64,000 nucleotides of DNA from Paracidovorax sp031843945 (GTDB lineage Bacteria; Pseudomonadota; Gammaproteobacteria; Burkholderiales; Burkholderiaceae_C), in assembly GCF_031843945.1 (NCBI RefSeq), contig NZ_JAVTJJ010000013.1, positions 1 through 64,000 of the forward strand, in the 5' to 3' direction. This document shows, piece after piece, positions 8,297-15,993 of the stretch. Made by a program: the position numbers and the translations under genes. Every line of letters starts with the position of its first letter. The stretch's first letter is position 1. Below the pieces are notes generated by a model. That model was not told the DNA's origin. It saw nothing but the letters and a program-made list of their open reading frames with translations, and ran no database searches.

Positions 8297-10066
8297 CTAG
8301 CCGATCTCGGCCAGGCTCGCCCCGGCAGCTTGCAGGCTGCCGGCTGCGGCCCGCAGCGTGATGCGGCCTGCGCGGTGGGCCGTCACCTGCATTTCCATCT
8401 TCATCGCTTCCATCACGGCCACCACGTCGCCTTCGGCCACGGTGTCGCCGTCCGCCACCTTCCAGGTCTGCAGCGTGCCGGCAATGGGTGCTGCCACGGC
8501 GGCCGGGTCTGGGGCCCCTGCGGCCACAGCACCCGATGATGTGCCCTGCGCGCCACCCGGCAGCGCCTGCAGACCGCGCAGCAGTCCGGCCGGCAAACCC
8601 AGCGTGACGCGCCGGCCGTCGATCTCCGCTTCCATGCGCAGCAGCGTGCCGTCGGGCTGTGGCCCGGCGCGCACGGCGGCAGCCAGGTCGTTGGCGAATT
8701 CGGTTTCGATCCAGCGCGTGTGCACCTTGAAGCCTTCGGCCCCGCCCTGTGCGCCATCTCCGTATTCATTTCCTGCCGCGAAATCGGCATGCTCGATGAC
8801 CGCGCGGTGAAACGGCAGCACCGAGGCCACGCCTTCGATGCGGAATTCACGCAGCGCGCGCCGCGCCCTGGCCAGTGCCTGGGCCCGCGTGGCACCGGTG
8901 ACGATGAGCTTGGCCATGAGTGAATCGAAGGTGCCGGGAACGACCGAGCCTGCAGCCACACCCGAGTCCACCCGCACGCCAGGACCCGAGGGCACCTCGA
9001 AGCGCGTGATGGCGCCAGGCGTGGGCAGAAAGCCGCGGCCGACGTCTTCGGCGTTGATGCGGAATTCGATGGCGTGGCCCAGCGGGGCGGGCACGTCGGT
9101 GGCATCCAGCCGGTGGCCGTCGGCCACGCGCAGTTGCTCCACCACCAGGTCGATGCCGGTGGTCTGCTCGGTCACCGGGTGTTCGACCTGCAGGCGCGTG
9201 TTCACTTCGAGGAACGACAACGCGCCGCTGCCCGACAGCAAAAACTCCACCGTGCCCGCACTGCTGTAGCCGGCCTCGGCGCAAATGTCGCGCGCGGCCT
9301 GGTGAATGCGCTCACGCTGCGCGTCGGTCAGAAAAGGCGCTGGGGCCTCTTCCACCAGCTTCTGGTTGCGGCGCTGCAACGAACAGTCGCGCGTGCCCAG
9401 CACCCGCACGGTGCCGTGCTGGTCGGCCAGCACCTGCGCTTCGATGTGGCGGGGCTTGTCGAGGAACTGCTCGACGAAGCACTCGCCGCGACCGAACGCG
9501 GTGACGGCCTCGCGCACGGCGGATGCGTAGAGGTCTTCCACCTCGTCCATGCGCCAGGCGATCTTCATGCCGCGACCGCCGCCGCCGAATGCTGCCTTGA
9601 TGATGATGGGCAGGCCGATGCGCTCGGCAAAGGCGACCACTTCGCTGGCGTCGTTCACCGGACCTTCCGTGCCCGCCACCAGCGGCGCGCCCACCTTCAG
9701 GGCGATCTTGCGCGCCTCGACCTTGTCGCCCAGCCGGGCGATGGCCTCGGGCGACGGGCCGATCCAGACCATGCCGGCGTCGATGACCGCCTGGGCGAAG
9801 GCCGCGCTTTCCGAGAGAAAGCCGTAACCGGGGTGCACTGCATCTGCGCCGCTGCGCTGGGCAACGGCCAGCAGCTTGGCCACGTTCAGATAGGTGTCGG
9901 CCGGACGGTCGCCGTCCAGGCCGTAGGCCTCATCAGCCATGCAGGTGTGCAAGGCGCCCAGGTCAGCATTGGCGTAGACAGCGACCGATTTCACACCGTA
10001 GTCGGCGCAGGCGCGGGCAATCCGGACGGCGATCTCGCCCCGGTTGGCAATCAGAACTTTTTTCAT
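8297..10066 (-). CDS. Biotin carboxylase fused to biotin carboxyl carrier domain
   Basis: Carboxylates biotin with ATP and bicarbonate and carries it on its own C-terminal biotinyl domain. The 589-residue protein starts with the biotin carboxylase fold (MKKVLIANRGEIAVRIARAC), has the ATP-grasp glycine loop (KAAFGGGGRGMK) and the catalytic core FLEVNTRLQVEHPVTE, and ends in a lipoyl/biotinyl domain with the modified Lys in VMEAMKME (about residue 556). It resembles the alpha subunit of acyl-CoA carboxylases, but no acyl-CoA carboxyltransferase beta subunit is nearby. Its partners are PxpB-PxpC and PxpA, whose PxpBC folds are related to the carboxyltransferase part of urea carboxylase. It could therefore serve a carboxylation step with them (inference). 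Confidence 0.88.
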   Translation of the reverse strand: MKKVLIANRGEIAVRIARACADYGVKSVAVYANADLGALHTCMADEAYGLDGDRPADTYLNVAKLLAVAQRSGADAVHPGYGFLSESAAFAQAVIDAGMVWIGPSPEAIARLGDKVEARKIALKVGAPLVAGTEGPVNDASEVVAFAERIGLPIIIKAAFGGGGRGMKIAWRMDEVEDLYASAVREAVTAFGRGECFVEQFLDKPRHIEAQVLADQHGTVRVLGTRDCSLQRRNQKLVEEAPAPFLTDAQRERIHQAARDICAEAGYSSAGTVEFLLSGSGALSFLEVNTRLQVEHPVTEQTTGIDLVVEQLRVADGHRLDATDVPAPLGHAIEFRINAEDVGRGFLPTPGAITRFEVPSGPGVRVDSGVAAGSVVPGTFDSLMAKLIVTGATRAQALARARRALREFRIEGVASVLPFHRAVIEHADFAAGNEYGDGAQGGAEGFKVHTRWIETEFANDLAAAVRAGPQPDGTLLRMEAEIDGRRVTLGLPAGLLRGLQALPGGAQGTSSGAVAAGAPDPAAVAAPIAGTLQTWKVADGDTVAEGDVVAVMEAMKMEMQVTAHRAGRITLRAAAGSLQAAGASLAEIG

Positions 10067-10083
10067 AGCTTTCACCTTTTGCC

Positions 10084-10200
10084 TCAAGCCAATATGGGGG
10101 TGGCGAGCTCGCTGTCGCCTGCTGCGCAGGCACGGCAATCTGTAGAAACGCCCGCTGCGCGGTCGTTTTCGCCTTGGCTGGCGATCAAAAATTTTTTCAT
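10084..10200 (-). other. Short frame echoing the biotin carboxylase start
   Basis: An ATG at 10200 opens a 38-residue frame starting MKKFLIASQGE, close to MKKVLIANRGE of the gene that follows; it ends at 10084. Over its first 33 bases the DNA is a near copy of the real gene's start. Further on, GAAACGCCCGC and GCGGTCGTTTTC form a hairpin. I read it as a partial duplication or leader rather than as a gene with its own function. Confidence 0.3.
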
Positions 10201-10205
10201 GGCAT

Positions 10206-11813
10206 TCAAGTCAGTGTCACAGGCTCGAACGCCCGGATGGGATGGAAACGGATCCAGGCGCCGACGGGAATCTGCCCCGCGCGGTCCCGGTGATAAGGGG
10301 CTACGCAGCCGATGACGGGATAGCCGCCGGTCAGCGGGTGGTCCGCCAGAAACAGCACCGGCTGGCCGCTGGGCGGCACCTGGATGGCGCCGGTGGGAGT
10401 GCCCTCGCTGGGCAGCTCGCCCGCTACGGCGCGGGTGAGCGGCGACTCGCCGGCCAGGCGGATGCCCACGCGGTTCGATTGCGGCGTGACCTGCCAGCGC
10501 TGGCTGCTGAGCAGCTCCACGGCCTCGGGCGTGAACCAGTCGGTTCGCGGGCCGAGCACCACGTCGAGCACCACGTCTTCATGCACGGTGGGCAGATCCT
10601 GCGGCGGCACCTCGGGCGTGCCGACGATGGCGCCGCGCGGCGTGGGCCGCACGGCCAGCACGTCGCCGGCCGCCAGCGCCGCGGGGCCGACGCTGGCGAG
10701 CGTGTCGGTGGCGCAGCTGCCCAGCACCGGTTCGACGGCATAGCCGCCGCGCACGGCGATGTAGCTGCGCGTGCCTGCCACGGGTTCGCCAAAAGCCAGC
10801 ACGTCGCCATCGGCAAGCGCCAGTGGCTGGTAGCGGCCGACGGCCCAGGCGTGGCCCGCGGCATTGGTGAGCGTGAGCGGCGCCTCCGCTCCGGTGACCG
10901 CGACCACCACGTCGCCCCGGCTTTTCAGGCGCAGGCCGCCGTTCACCGTCTCCAGGCAGGCCGCGCCGGGGGCATTGCCCGCCAGCCGGTTGGCGGCGCG
11001 GCAGGCAGACTGGTCCATGGCGCCGGAGGCGGACACACCCTGCCCTGCCTGGCCGTGCCGGCCCAGGTCCTGGAACAGCGTCTGCAGGCCGGGCGCCAGC
11101 ACTTCCAGCGCGGAGCCTGCTGGTGGCGCCTGCACAAAAGCATTCAAGCCTTTTTGGCCTCTAGCGCTTGCTGGATAAGCGCTAGCAGCTATGCTTTTAA
11201 TAGCAATATCAGCAAAGCGCACCCGCCAGCCCGGCTGCAGCAGCGCGGGCGGCTCGCGGTCGATATCCCACATGGCCGTGGGCGTGGTGCCGATGATCTG
11301 CCAGCCGCCCGGGCTGGCCTGCGGGTAGACGCCGCTGAAGGTGCCGGCCAGGCCCACGGCGCCGGCCGGAATGCGGGTGCGGGGCGTGGTGCGGCGGGGC
11401 ACGTCCAGGCTGGGGTCGCCACCCGCCAGGTAGCCGAAACCGGGCGCGAAGCCGGTGAAGGCGACGGTGTATTCGCTGCCGGTGTGGCGGCGCACGACTT
11501 CTTCGGGCGAGATGCCCAGCATCTGCGCCACTTCGGCCAGGTCTTCACCGTCGTAATGCACGGGGATCTCGACCAGTGTGTCGCTGCGCTGGGCAGCCGC
11601 GCTCACGTCGCGCAGCGCTATCTTCTCGACCAGCGCGGCAAAGCTTTGGGCGGCGGGCCGGAACTGGACCAGGATGGTGCGCGCGGCAGGCACCAGTTCG
11701 TCGATGCCGGCGATGGGGTCGTGCCGCAGCGAGGCCAGCAGCGCCAGCGTCTGGTCCAGATCGTCCAGTTCCACCAGCAGCGCATTGAGGTTGACGGGAA
11801 GAAAACGCATCAT
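10206..11813 (-). CDS. 5-oxoprolinase subunits PxpB and PxpC fused (KipI-KipA type)
   Basis: The two allophanate-hydrolase-like subunits act with PxpA to open 5-oxoproline to glutamate with ATP. In this 535-residue protein the PxpB part (about residues 1-200: LVQFRPAAQSF, then FTGFAPGFGYLAG) is joined to the PxpC part (about 225-535: LAPGLQTLFQDLGRHGQAGQ, then LPSEGTPTGAIQVPPSGQPV). The linker, residues about 200-222, is encoded by one copy of the dispersed repeat at 11145-11207, read in frame. The usual arrangement is two separate, touching genes, so the fusion probably arose from this insertion. Start at ATG 11813 (or 11810), 7 bases after the pxpA stop. Confidence 0.87.
   Translation of the reverse strand: MMRFLPVNLNALLVELDDLDQTLALLASLRHDPIAGIDELVPAARTILVQFRPAAQSFAALVEKIALRDVSAAAQRSDTLVEIPVHYDGEDLAEVAQMLGISPEEVVRRHTGSEYTVAFTGFAPGFGYLAGGDPSLDVPRRTTPRTRIPAGAVGLAGTFSGVYPQASPGGWQIIGTTPTAMWDIDREPPALLQPGWRVRFADIAIKSIAASAYPASARGQKGLNAFVQAPPAGSALEVLAPGLQTLFQDLGRHGQAGQGVSASGAMDQSACRAANRLAGNAPGAACLETVNGGLRLKSRGDVVVAVTGAEAPLTLTNAAGHAWAVGRYQPLALADGDVLAFGEPVAGTRSYIAVRGGYAVEPVLGSCATDTLASVGPAALAAGDVLAVRPTPRGAIVGTPEVPPQDLPTVHEDVVLDVVLGPRTDWFTPEAVELLSSQRWQVTPQSNRVGIRLAGESPLTRAVAGELPSEGTPTGAIQVPPSGQPVLFLADHPLTGGYPVIGCVAPYHRDRAGQIPVGAWIRFHPIRAFEPVTLT
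11145..11207. repeat. Dispersed double-hairpin repeat, copy 1, inside a coding region
   Basis: GGCCTCTAGCGCTT, then AAGCGCTAGCAGCT, then a TTAATAGCAAT end match the other copies listed here. The first hairpin is AGCGCTT-N6-AAGCGCT and the second lies in the AGCTATGCTTTTAATAGC part. The copy is translated in frame as the PxpB-PxpC linker. Confidence 0.85.
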
Positions 11814-11820
11814 CGGGCGA

Positions 11821-12579
11821 TCAACCAGCAAAGGCAGTGATGGCGACGCCCTCTTGCTCCAGGCGCGCCCGAAGTTGCCGCCCGATTGCCACCGCGCCGG
11901 GGCTGTCGCCGTGCACACAGAGGGAGTCGGCCTGGATCCGCACCGTGCTGCCGTCGATGGCCTCCAGCGTGCCGTCGCACACCAGGCGCAGCATGCGGTC
12001 GGCAATGTGCTGCGCGTCGTGCAGCACGGCGCCAGGCTCCCGGCGCGATACCAGCGCGCCCTGGGGCGTGTACGCCCGGTCCGCAAAGGCCTCTGCCACC
12101 ACGCGCAGGCCCGCATCCTGCGCCCAGCCGATCAAGGGCGAACCTGCCAACGCCACCAGCACCAGCGCGGGGTCGATCTCGCGCATGGCAGTGATCACGT
12201 CGCGTGCCTGGCGCGGGTCGTGGGCAATGGTGTTGTAGAGCGCGCCATGCGGCTTCACGTAGCTCACGCGCGTGCCGGCGGCTGTAGCCAGGCCCTGCAG
12301 CGCGCCGATCTGGTAGATGACGTCAGCCACCAGGTCGGCACTGGCCACGTCCATGTTGCGGCGCCCGAAGCCGGCCAGGTCGGGGTAGGACACGTGGGCG
12401 CCCACGGCCACGCCCTCGGCCTTGGCGGCCTTGAGCGTGGCGAGAATGCCGGCCGCATCGCCCGCGTGGAAGCCACAGGCCACGTTGGCGCTGGTGACGA
12501 TGCCCAGCATGGCGGCGTCGTCGCCCATGTGCCAGGCGCCCAGGCTTTCTCCCAGGTCGCTGTTCAGGTCGATATGCAT
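11821..12579 (-). CDS. pxpA: 5-oxoprolinase subunit PxpA (LamB/YcsF family)
   Basis: Catalytic subunit for ATP-dependent hydrolysis of 5-oxoproline, a damage product of glutamine and glutamate, together with PxpB and PxpC. The 252-residue protein shows the family start MHIDLNSDLGESLG, then the conserved SANVACGFHAGD, GAHVSYPDLAGFGRR, and KPHGALYN. Its length is typical. ATG 12579 was chosen because the conserved family start begins exactly there; upstream codons would extend into the MFS gene spacer. The order MFS transporter-pxpA-pxpBC-biotin carboxylase indicates a single operon for uptake and use of one substrate. Confidence 0.93.
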   Translation of the reverse strand: MHIDLNSDLGESLGAWHMGDDAAMLGIVTSANVACGFHAGDAAGILATLKAAKAEGVAVGAHVSYPDLAGFGRRNMDVASADLVADVIYQIGALQGLATAAGTRVSYVKPHGALYNTIAHDPRQARDVITAMREIDPALVLVALAGSPLIGWAQDAGLRVVAEAFADRAYTPQGALVSRREPGAVLHDAQHIADRMLRLVCDGTLEAIDGSTVRIQADSLCVHGDSPGAVAIGRQLRARLEQEGVAITAFAG

Positions 12580-12628
12580 AGGTTCTCGCAGTCGGGGTGG
12601 GAGGATGAGGACGGTTTGGCGATCACGC

Positions 12629-13873
12629 TCACACAGCGTCGGTGCCGGCGGACAGCTCGCGCCCCTGCGTTTCAGGCAATGCCAGGCAGGCAATGATGAC
12701 CAGCAGGTAGGCGCCTGCCGCCATGTAGCCGATGGACATGCCCAGCGGAATGGTGGCGCTCGTGTACCCGATCATCGCTGGAAAGATGGAGCCGACCGCA
12801 CGGCCGAAGTTGTAGCAAAAGCCCTGGCCCGATCCACGGATGTGGCTGGGATACAGCTCGGACAGATAGGCACCCATGCCCGAGAAGATGCCCGAGAGGA
12901 AGAAGCCCAGCGGAAAGCCCAGCAGCATCATGGCCGCATCGGTGATGGGCAACCGCGTGTAGGCAATGACCAGCAGGCCCGCACACACGGCGAACAGCAT
13001 GAAGCAACGACGGCGACCCAGCTTGTCGGACAGCCAGGCGCTGGTGAGGTAGCCGCAGAACGAGCCGACGATCAGCACCATCAGGTAGCCGCTGGTGCCC
13101 AGCACCGACAGGTTGCGCTCCAGTTTCAGGTAGGTGGGCAGCCAGGTCGTCACCGCGTAGTAGGCGCCCTGCATGCCGGTGGCCAGCAGGCTGGCGAACA
13201 CGGTCACGCGCAGCACACCGGGCTTGAAGATCAGCAGAAAGTTGCTGCTCTGCCCGGTGCGGGCCAGCCGGGCCTTCGTTTCCCGATACACGTCAGGCTC
13301 GCTGATGTTGCGGCGGATGTAGAGGATGAAGAGCGCCGGCAGCGCGCCCAGCCAGAACAGCACGCGCCAGGCATAGGCCTGGTCCACCAGGGCATACACC
13401 GCCCAGAAGGCGATGGCCGACACCCCCCAGCCCACCGCCCAGCTGCTTTGCACCAGGCCCACGGCCTTGCCGCGGTGGCGCGCCTGAACCATTTCGGCCA
13501 CCAGTATCGAGCCGACGGCCCACTCACCGCCGAAGCCCAGGCCTTGCAGCATGCGGGTGACGAAGAGCTGTTCGGGCGACTGGGTGAAGCCGCTCAGAAA
13601 GGTAAAGAAGCTGAACCACAGCACCGTCAGCTGCAGGATGCGCACCCGCCCGTACCGGTCCGCCAGGATGCCCGCCAGCCAGCCGCCCACGGCCGAGCTG
13701 ATGAGCGCGCCCGTGGCGATGTAGCCCGCCTCGGCCTTGGTCATGCCCCATACGAGGATGAACGTCGGAATCATGAACGTGTAGATCATGTAGTCGAACG
13801 CATCGACCCCGTATCCGACGAATGCGGCGAAGAGCGTTTTGCGCTCTGCCGGGTTGGTTTCCTTGAGCCACAT
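12629..13873 (-). CDS. MFS transporter, sialate/aromatic-acid:H+ symporter type
   Basis: Twelve-helix inner-membrane carrier of about 414 residues. The A-motif after helix 2 reads GGWLAGILADRYGRVR and its repeat in the second half TSAWLSDKLGRRR. The sequence DAFDYMIYTFMIPTFILVWG in helix 1 is typical of the metabolite:H+ symporter branch. ATG 13873 was chosen with a weak GGAA upstream; an earlier start at 13948 would run into the operator region. It is first in the operon with pxpA, pxpBC and biotin carboxylase, so 5-oxoproline or a related carboxylate is the likely cargo. It is probably controlled by the divergent GntR protein. Confidence 0.85.
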   Translation of the reverse strand: MWLKETNPAERKTLFAAFVGYGVDAFDYMIYTFMIPTFILVWGMTKAEAGYIATGALISSAVGGWLAGILADRYGRVRILQLTVLWFSFFTFLSGFTQSPEQLFVTRMLQGLGFGGEWAVGSILVAEMVQARHRGKAVGLVQSSWAVGWGVSAIAFWAVYALVDQAYAWRVLFWLGALPALFILYIRRNISEPDVYRETKARLARTGQSSNFLLIFKPGVLRVTVFASLLATGMQGAYYAVTTWLPTYLKLERNLSVLGTSGYLMVLIVGSFCGYLTSAWLSDKLGRRRCFMLFAVCAGLLVIAYTRLPITDAAMMLLGFPLGFFLSGIFSGMGAYLSELYPSHIRGSGQGFCYNFGRAVGSIFPAMIGYTSATIPLGMSIGYMAAGAYLLVIIACLALPETQGRELSAGTDAV

Positions 13874-13981
13874 GGTGTGTTCCGTTTCCGAGGTAGACGA
13901 CTTGAGAAGACTTGAGATAGAGAGCAAGTACTGCGCCAGCTTGATCAATGTCTACCTGATTGATAAATCATTAATTACTTA

Positions 13982-13992
13982 TTGTTGAACAA
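13982..13992. promoter_or_regulatory. FadR/GntR-type operator candidate
   Basis: TTGTTGAACAA fits the FadR-subfamily consensus TNGTNNNACNA exactly and is extended by A and T to a 13-bp palindrome (13981-13993). It lies in the 272-bp divergent spacer between the MFS operon and the gntR gene, so it could control both. A second inverted repeat, TGATT-GATA-AATCA, lies at 13957-13970. Confidence 0.6.
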
Positions 13993-14145
13993 TATGAATG
14001 TGATCGATGATGGGGATTACCCGCACTTGCAGGGTGCACCAGCGCCCTGCCGCAGTGCGCCCGGTATGTCGTTGCACAATCCAGCAGCCGATCCCATGCC
14101 GCCAACCCCTGGCGCCTATCGCGCTACCGCTTGATCCAACACCCG

Positions 14146-14805
14146 ATGAGTGAACAACCTGCCCTGAACCTGACCGACCGCGTCGGCGACCAGATCCGCC
14201 GCAGGATCGTGGCGGGGGAATTCGCCCCCGGCCAGCGCCTGTCCGAAGCCGCCCTGGCCGAGAGCCTGGATATCTCGCGCAACACCCTGCGCGAGGTGTT
14301 CCGCCTGCTGACCAAGGAAGGGCTGCTCAAGCACGAGCCCAACCGGGGCGTGTCCGTGGCGGTACCCAGCATCGCGTCGATCATCGACATCTATCGCGTG
14401 CGCCGACTGATCGAATGCCAGGCGCTGGCGCAGGCCTACCCGCGCCACCCGGCCAGGCAGCACTTGCGCGAAGCGGTGGACGCCGCCCAGCGCTGCCGCG
14501 ACGCGGGCGACTGGCAGGGCGTGGGCACGGCCAACATGGAGCTGCACATGGCCGTGGTGGAACTGGCCGACAGCGAGCGCCTGAACGTGATGTTCTCGCA
14601 TCTGCTGGCCGAGTTGCGGTTGGCCTTCGGCCTGCTGAAAGACCCGGAATTCCTGCACGCGCCCTATGTGGACATGAACGTGAGGGTCGTCGAGCTGTTC
14701 GAGGCCGGCAAGCTGCAGGACGCGGCGGCCCATCTCAACGAATACCTGGTGCAGTCCGAGCGCATCGTGCTGGCGGCGTACGCCCGGCGCATTTCTCAGC
14801 ACTGA
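14146..14805 (+). CDS. GntR family transcriptional regulator, FCD (FadR) subfamily
   Basis: A 219-residue repressor-type protein. Residues about 10-75 form the winged helix (VGDQIRRRIVAGEFAPGQRL, then SLDISRNTLREVFRLLTKEG), and residues about 90-215 the helical FCD ligand domain with His and Asp residues that usually hold a metal or carboxylate (MELHMAVVELADSERL). It faces the MFS-pxp operon, and the palindrome TTGTTGAACAA between them fits its subfamily's operators. The likely inducer is the substrate of that operon. ATG 14146 was preferred to an in-frame TTG at 14131. Confidence 0.9.
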   Translation: MSEQPALNLTDRVGDQIRRRIVAGEFAPGQRLSEAALAESLDISRNTLREVFRLLTKEGLLKHEPNRGVSVAVPSIASIIDIYRVRRLIECQALAQAYPRHPARQHLREAVDAAQRCRDAGDWQGVGTANMELHMAVVELADSERLNVMFSHLLAELRLAFGLLKDPEFLHAPYVDMNVRVVELFEAGKLQDAAAHLNEYLVQSERIVLAAYARRISQH

Positions 14806-14983
14806 AAGACACCGCCGCGATCCGGCCGTGGGGCGGTTCCAACGCCCTGCGCATTCACCCGGCCGGGCAGCCGGCGAAAGCGCCGGCCGGCGATACACTG
14901 CGGCAGGCCGTCCACAGCCGGACGCGCCCGGCGCTTGCGCCGCCCTTTTTTGCCCCGCTCTCGCCCTACCCCAAGCCGCCGCC

Positions 14984-15691
14984 ATGCATCCCACAGAAAC
15001 CACCGTCGTGTACGGCACCGAAGACATCCTCGTGAGCCTGTGCAACTCCGTGACGCGCGTGCTCAGCGTCGCCACGCAGAAGCCGTTTCATTACTCGGGC
15101 ATGGTGCAGCGCATTTCCAAGACCTGCCTGAAGCCCGACATCGGCTGCTTCGTGCTGTTCGACGGGGGCTTTTCGGGGCTGGTCATCATCAACTTCTCGA
15201 AAGAGGCGGCGATGGAGATCTATCAGAGCTACCTGCTCAGCATGGGCATGTCGCAGTCCGACCTGGCCGCGTCGTACACCTCAGACGAAGTCTCCAACGT
15301 GATGGGCGAGTTGATGAACCAGGTGGTGGGCGACTTCACCGGCAAGGTGCGCCGCGAGCTGCAGACCCACATCACGCAGAACCAGCCCAAGATGCTGGTG
15401 CTGAACCAGCAGGTGCTGCTGAGCGTGGACGCCAACCTGGACAAACCCGAGGCGCGCCGCGTGACGTTCTACACAGCCAGCAACCACATCTTCTACCTGG
15501 AACTGGCCATCGACCGCACCGAATTCGTGAAGGTGGTGGACTTTGAACCGCAAGACACACCCGACCCCGACGCATTGATCGCAGCCCAGGGCCAGGCGTC
15601 GGCGTCCCCCGCCGCATCGGGCTCGGCTTCGCAGGCCAGCAGCAACGGCGACAGCGACACCGATGCGCTGCTGCGGTCGCTGGGTATGTAA
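14984..15691 (+). CDS. DUF3334 family protein
   Basis: Uncharacterised 235-residue cytoplasmic protein. The core (residues about 10-185) matches the DUF3334 family as I know it: ILVSLCNSVTRVLS, then KPDIGCFVLFDGGFSGLVII and SNVMGELMNQVVGDFTGKVR. The alternating pattern and the E-x-x-N helix resemble the CheC/CheX phosphatase fold, so a signalling role is conceivable but unproven. The last 45 residues are low-complexity (Ala, Ser, Gln), ending LLRSLGM. The stop codon touches a copy of the dispersed repeat. No functional link to its neighbours is visible. Confidence 0.8.
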   Translation: MHPTETTVVYGTEDILVSLCNSVTRVLSVATQKPFHYSGMVQRISKTCLKPDIGCFVLFDGGFSGLVIINFSKEAAMEIYQSYLLSMGMSQSDLAASYTSDEVSNVMGELMNQVVGDFTGKVRRELQTHITQNQPKMLVLNQQVLLSVDANLDKPEARRVTFYTASNHIFYLELAIDRTEFVKVVDFEPQDTPDPDALIAAQGQASASPAASGSASQASSNGDSDTDALLRSLGM

Positions 15692-15756
15692 TTGCTATTA
15701 TTTTAATAGCTACCAGCGCTTGATAGATAAGCGCTAGAGCCCGATTTCCCTCTAAA
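15690..15756. repeat. Dispersed double-hairpin repeat, copy 2
   Basis: GCTATTATTTTAATAGC followed by AGCGCTTGATAGATAAGCGCT, in the opposite orientation to copies 1, 4, 5 and 6. It starts at the stop codon of the DUF3334 gene. A further stem CCGGCCCC (15758-15765) / GGGGCCGG (15773-15780) follows. Together they may end the upstream transcript. The rest of 15780-15993 holds the promoter of the thiolase operon. Confidence 0.85.
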
Positions 15757-15917
15757 ACCGGCCCCAGGCACAGGGGCCGGGCAGGCGCACCGGCTGTGCC
15801 TCGCTGCCAGCGGCTGTTACGCAGCCACGCACACACATCCCCCACAACCCGGGCAAGCGCATGACCGGGTAAACCCCTGCAAGCATCGACGGCCTGAGGC
15901 TTTGTATTTTTCAAATC

Positions 15918-15932
15918 GTTAGCTAGACTAAC
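15918..15932. promoter_or_regulatory. MarR-type operator candidate, site 1 (thiolase operon)
   Basis: GTTAGCTAGACTAAC, a near-perfect palindrome of the form TTA-N7-TAA, lies 61 bases upstream of the thiolase start. It overlaps a possible -10 (TAGACT, 15924-15929) that follows a TTGTAT (15902-15907) at 16-bp spacing. Similar sites occur at 23128, 28454 and 30680. Confidence 0.6.
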
Positions 15933-15993
15933 TGATATCCGAAAAATCAATTCGCCAACCGCTCATTGGGCGGCTGGCGATCAGGCCCTCGCC

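Noticed and set aside
7965..8300. 111-codon frame in the spacer after the biotin carboxylase gene
   Set aside because: No ribosome site, no recognisable family, and its 3' part runs antisense into the end of a real gene.
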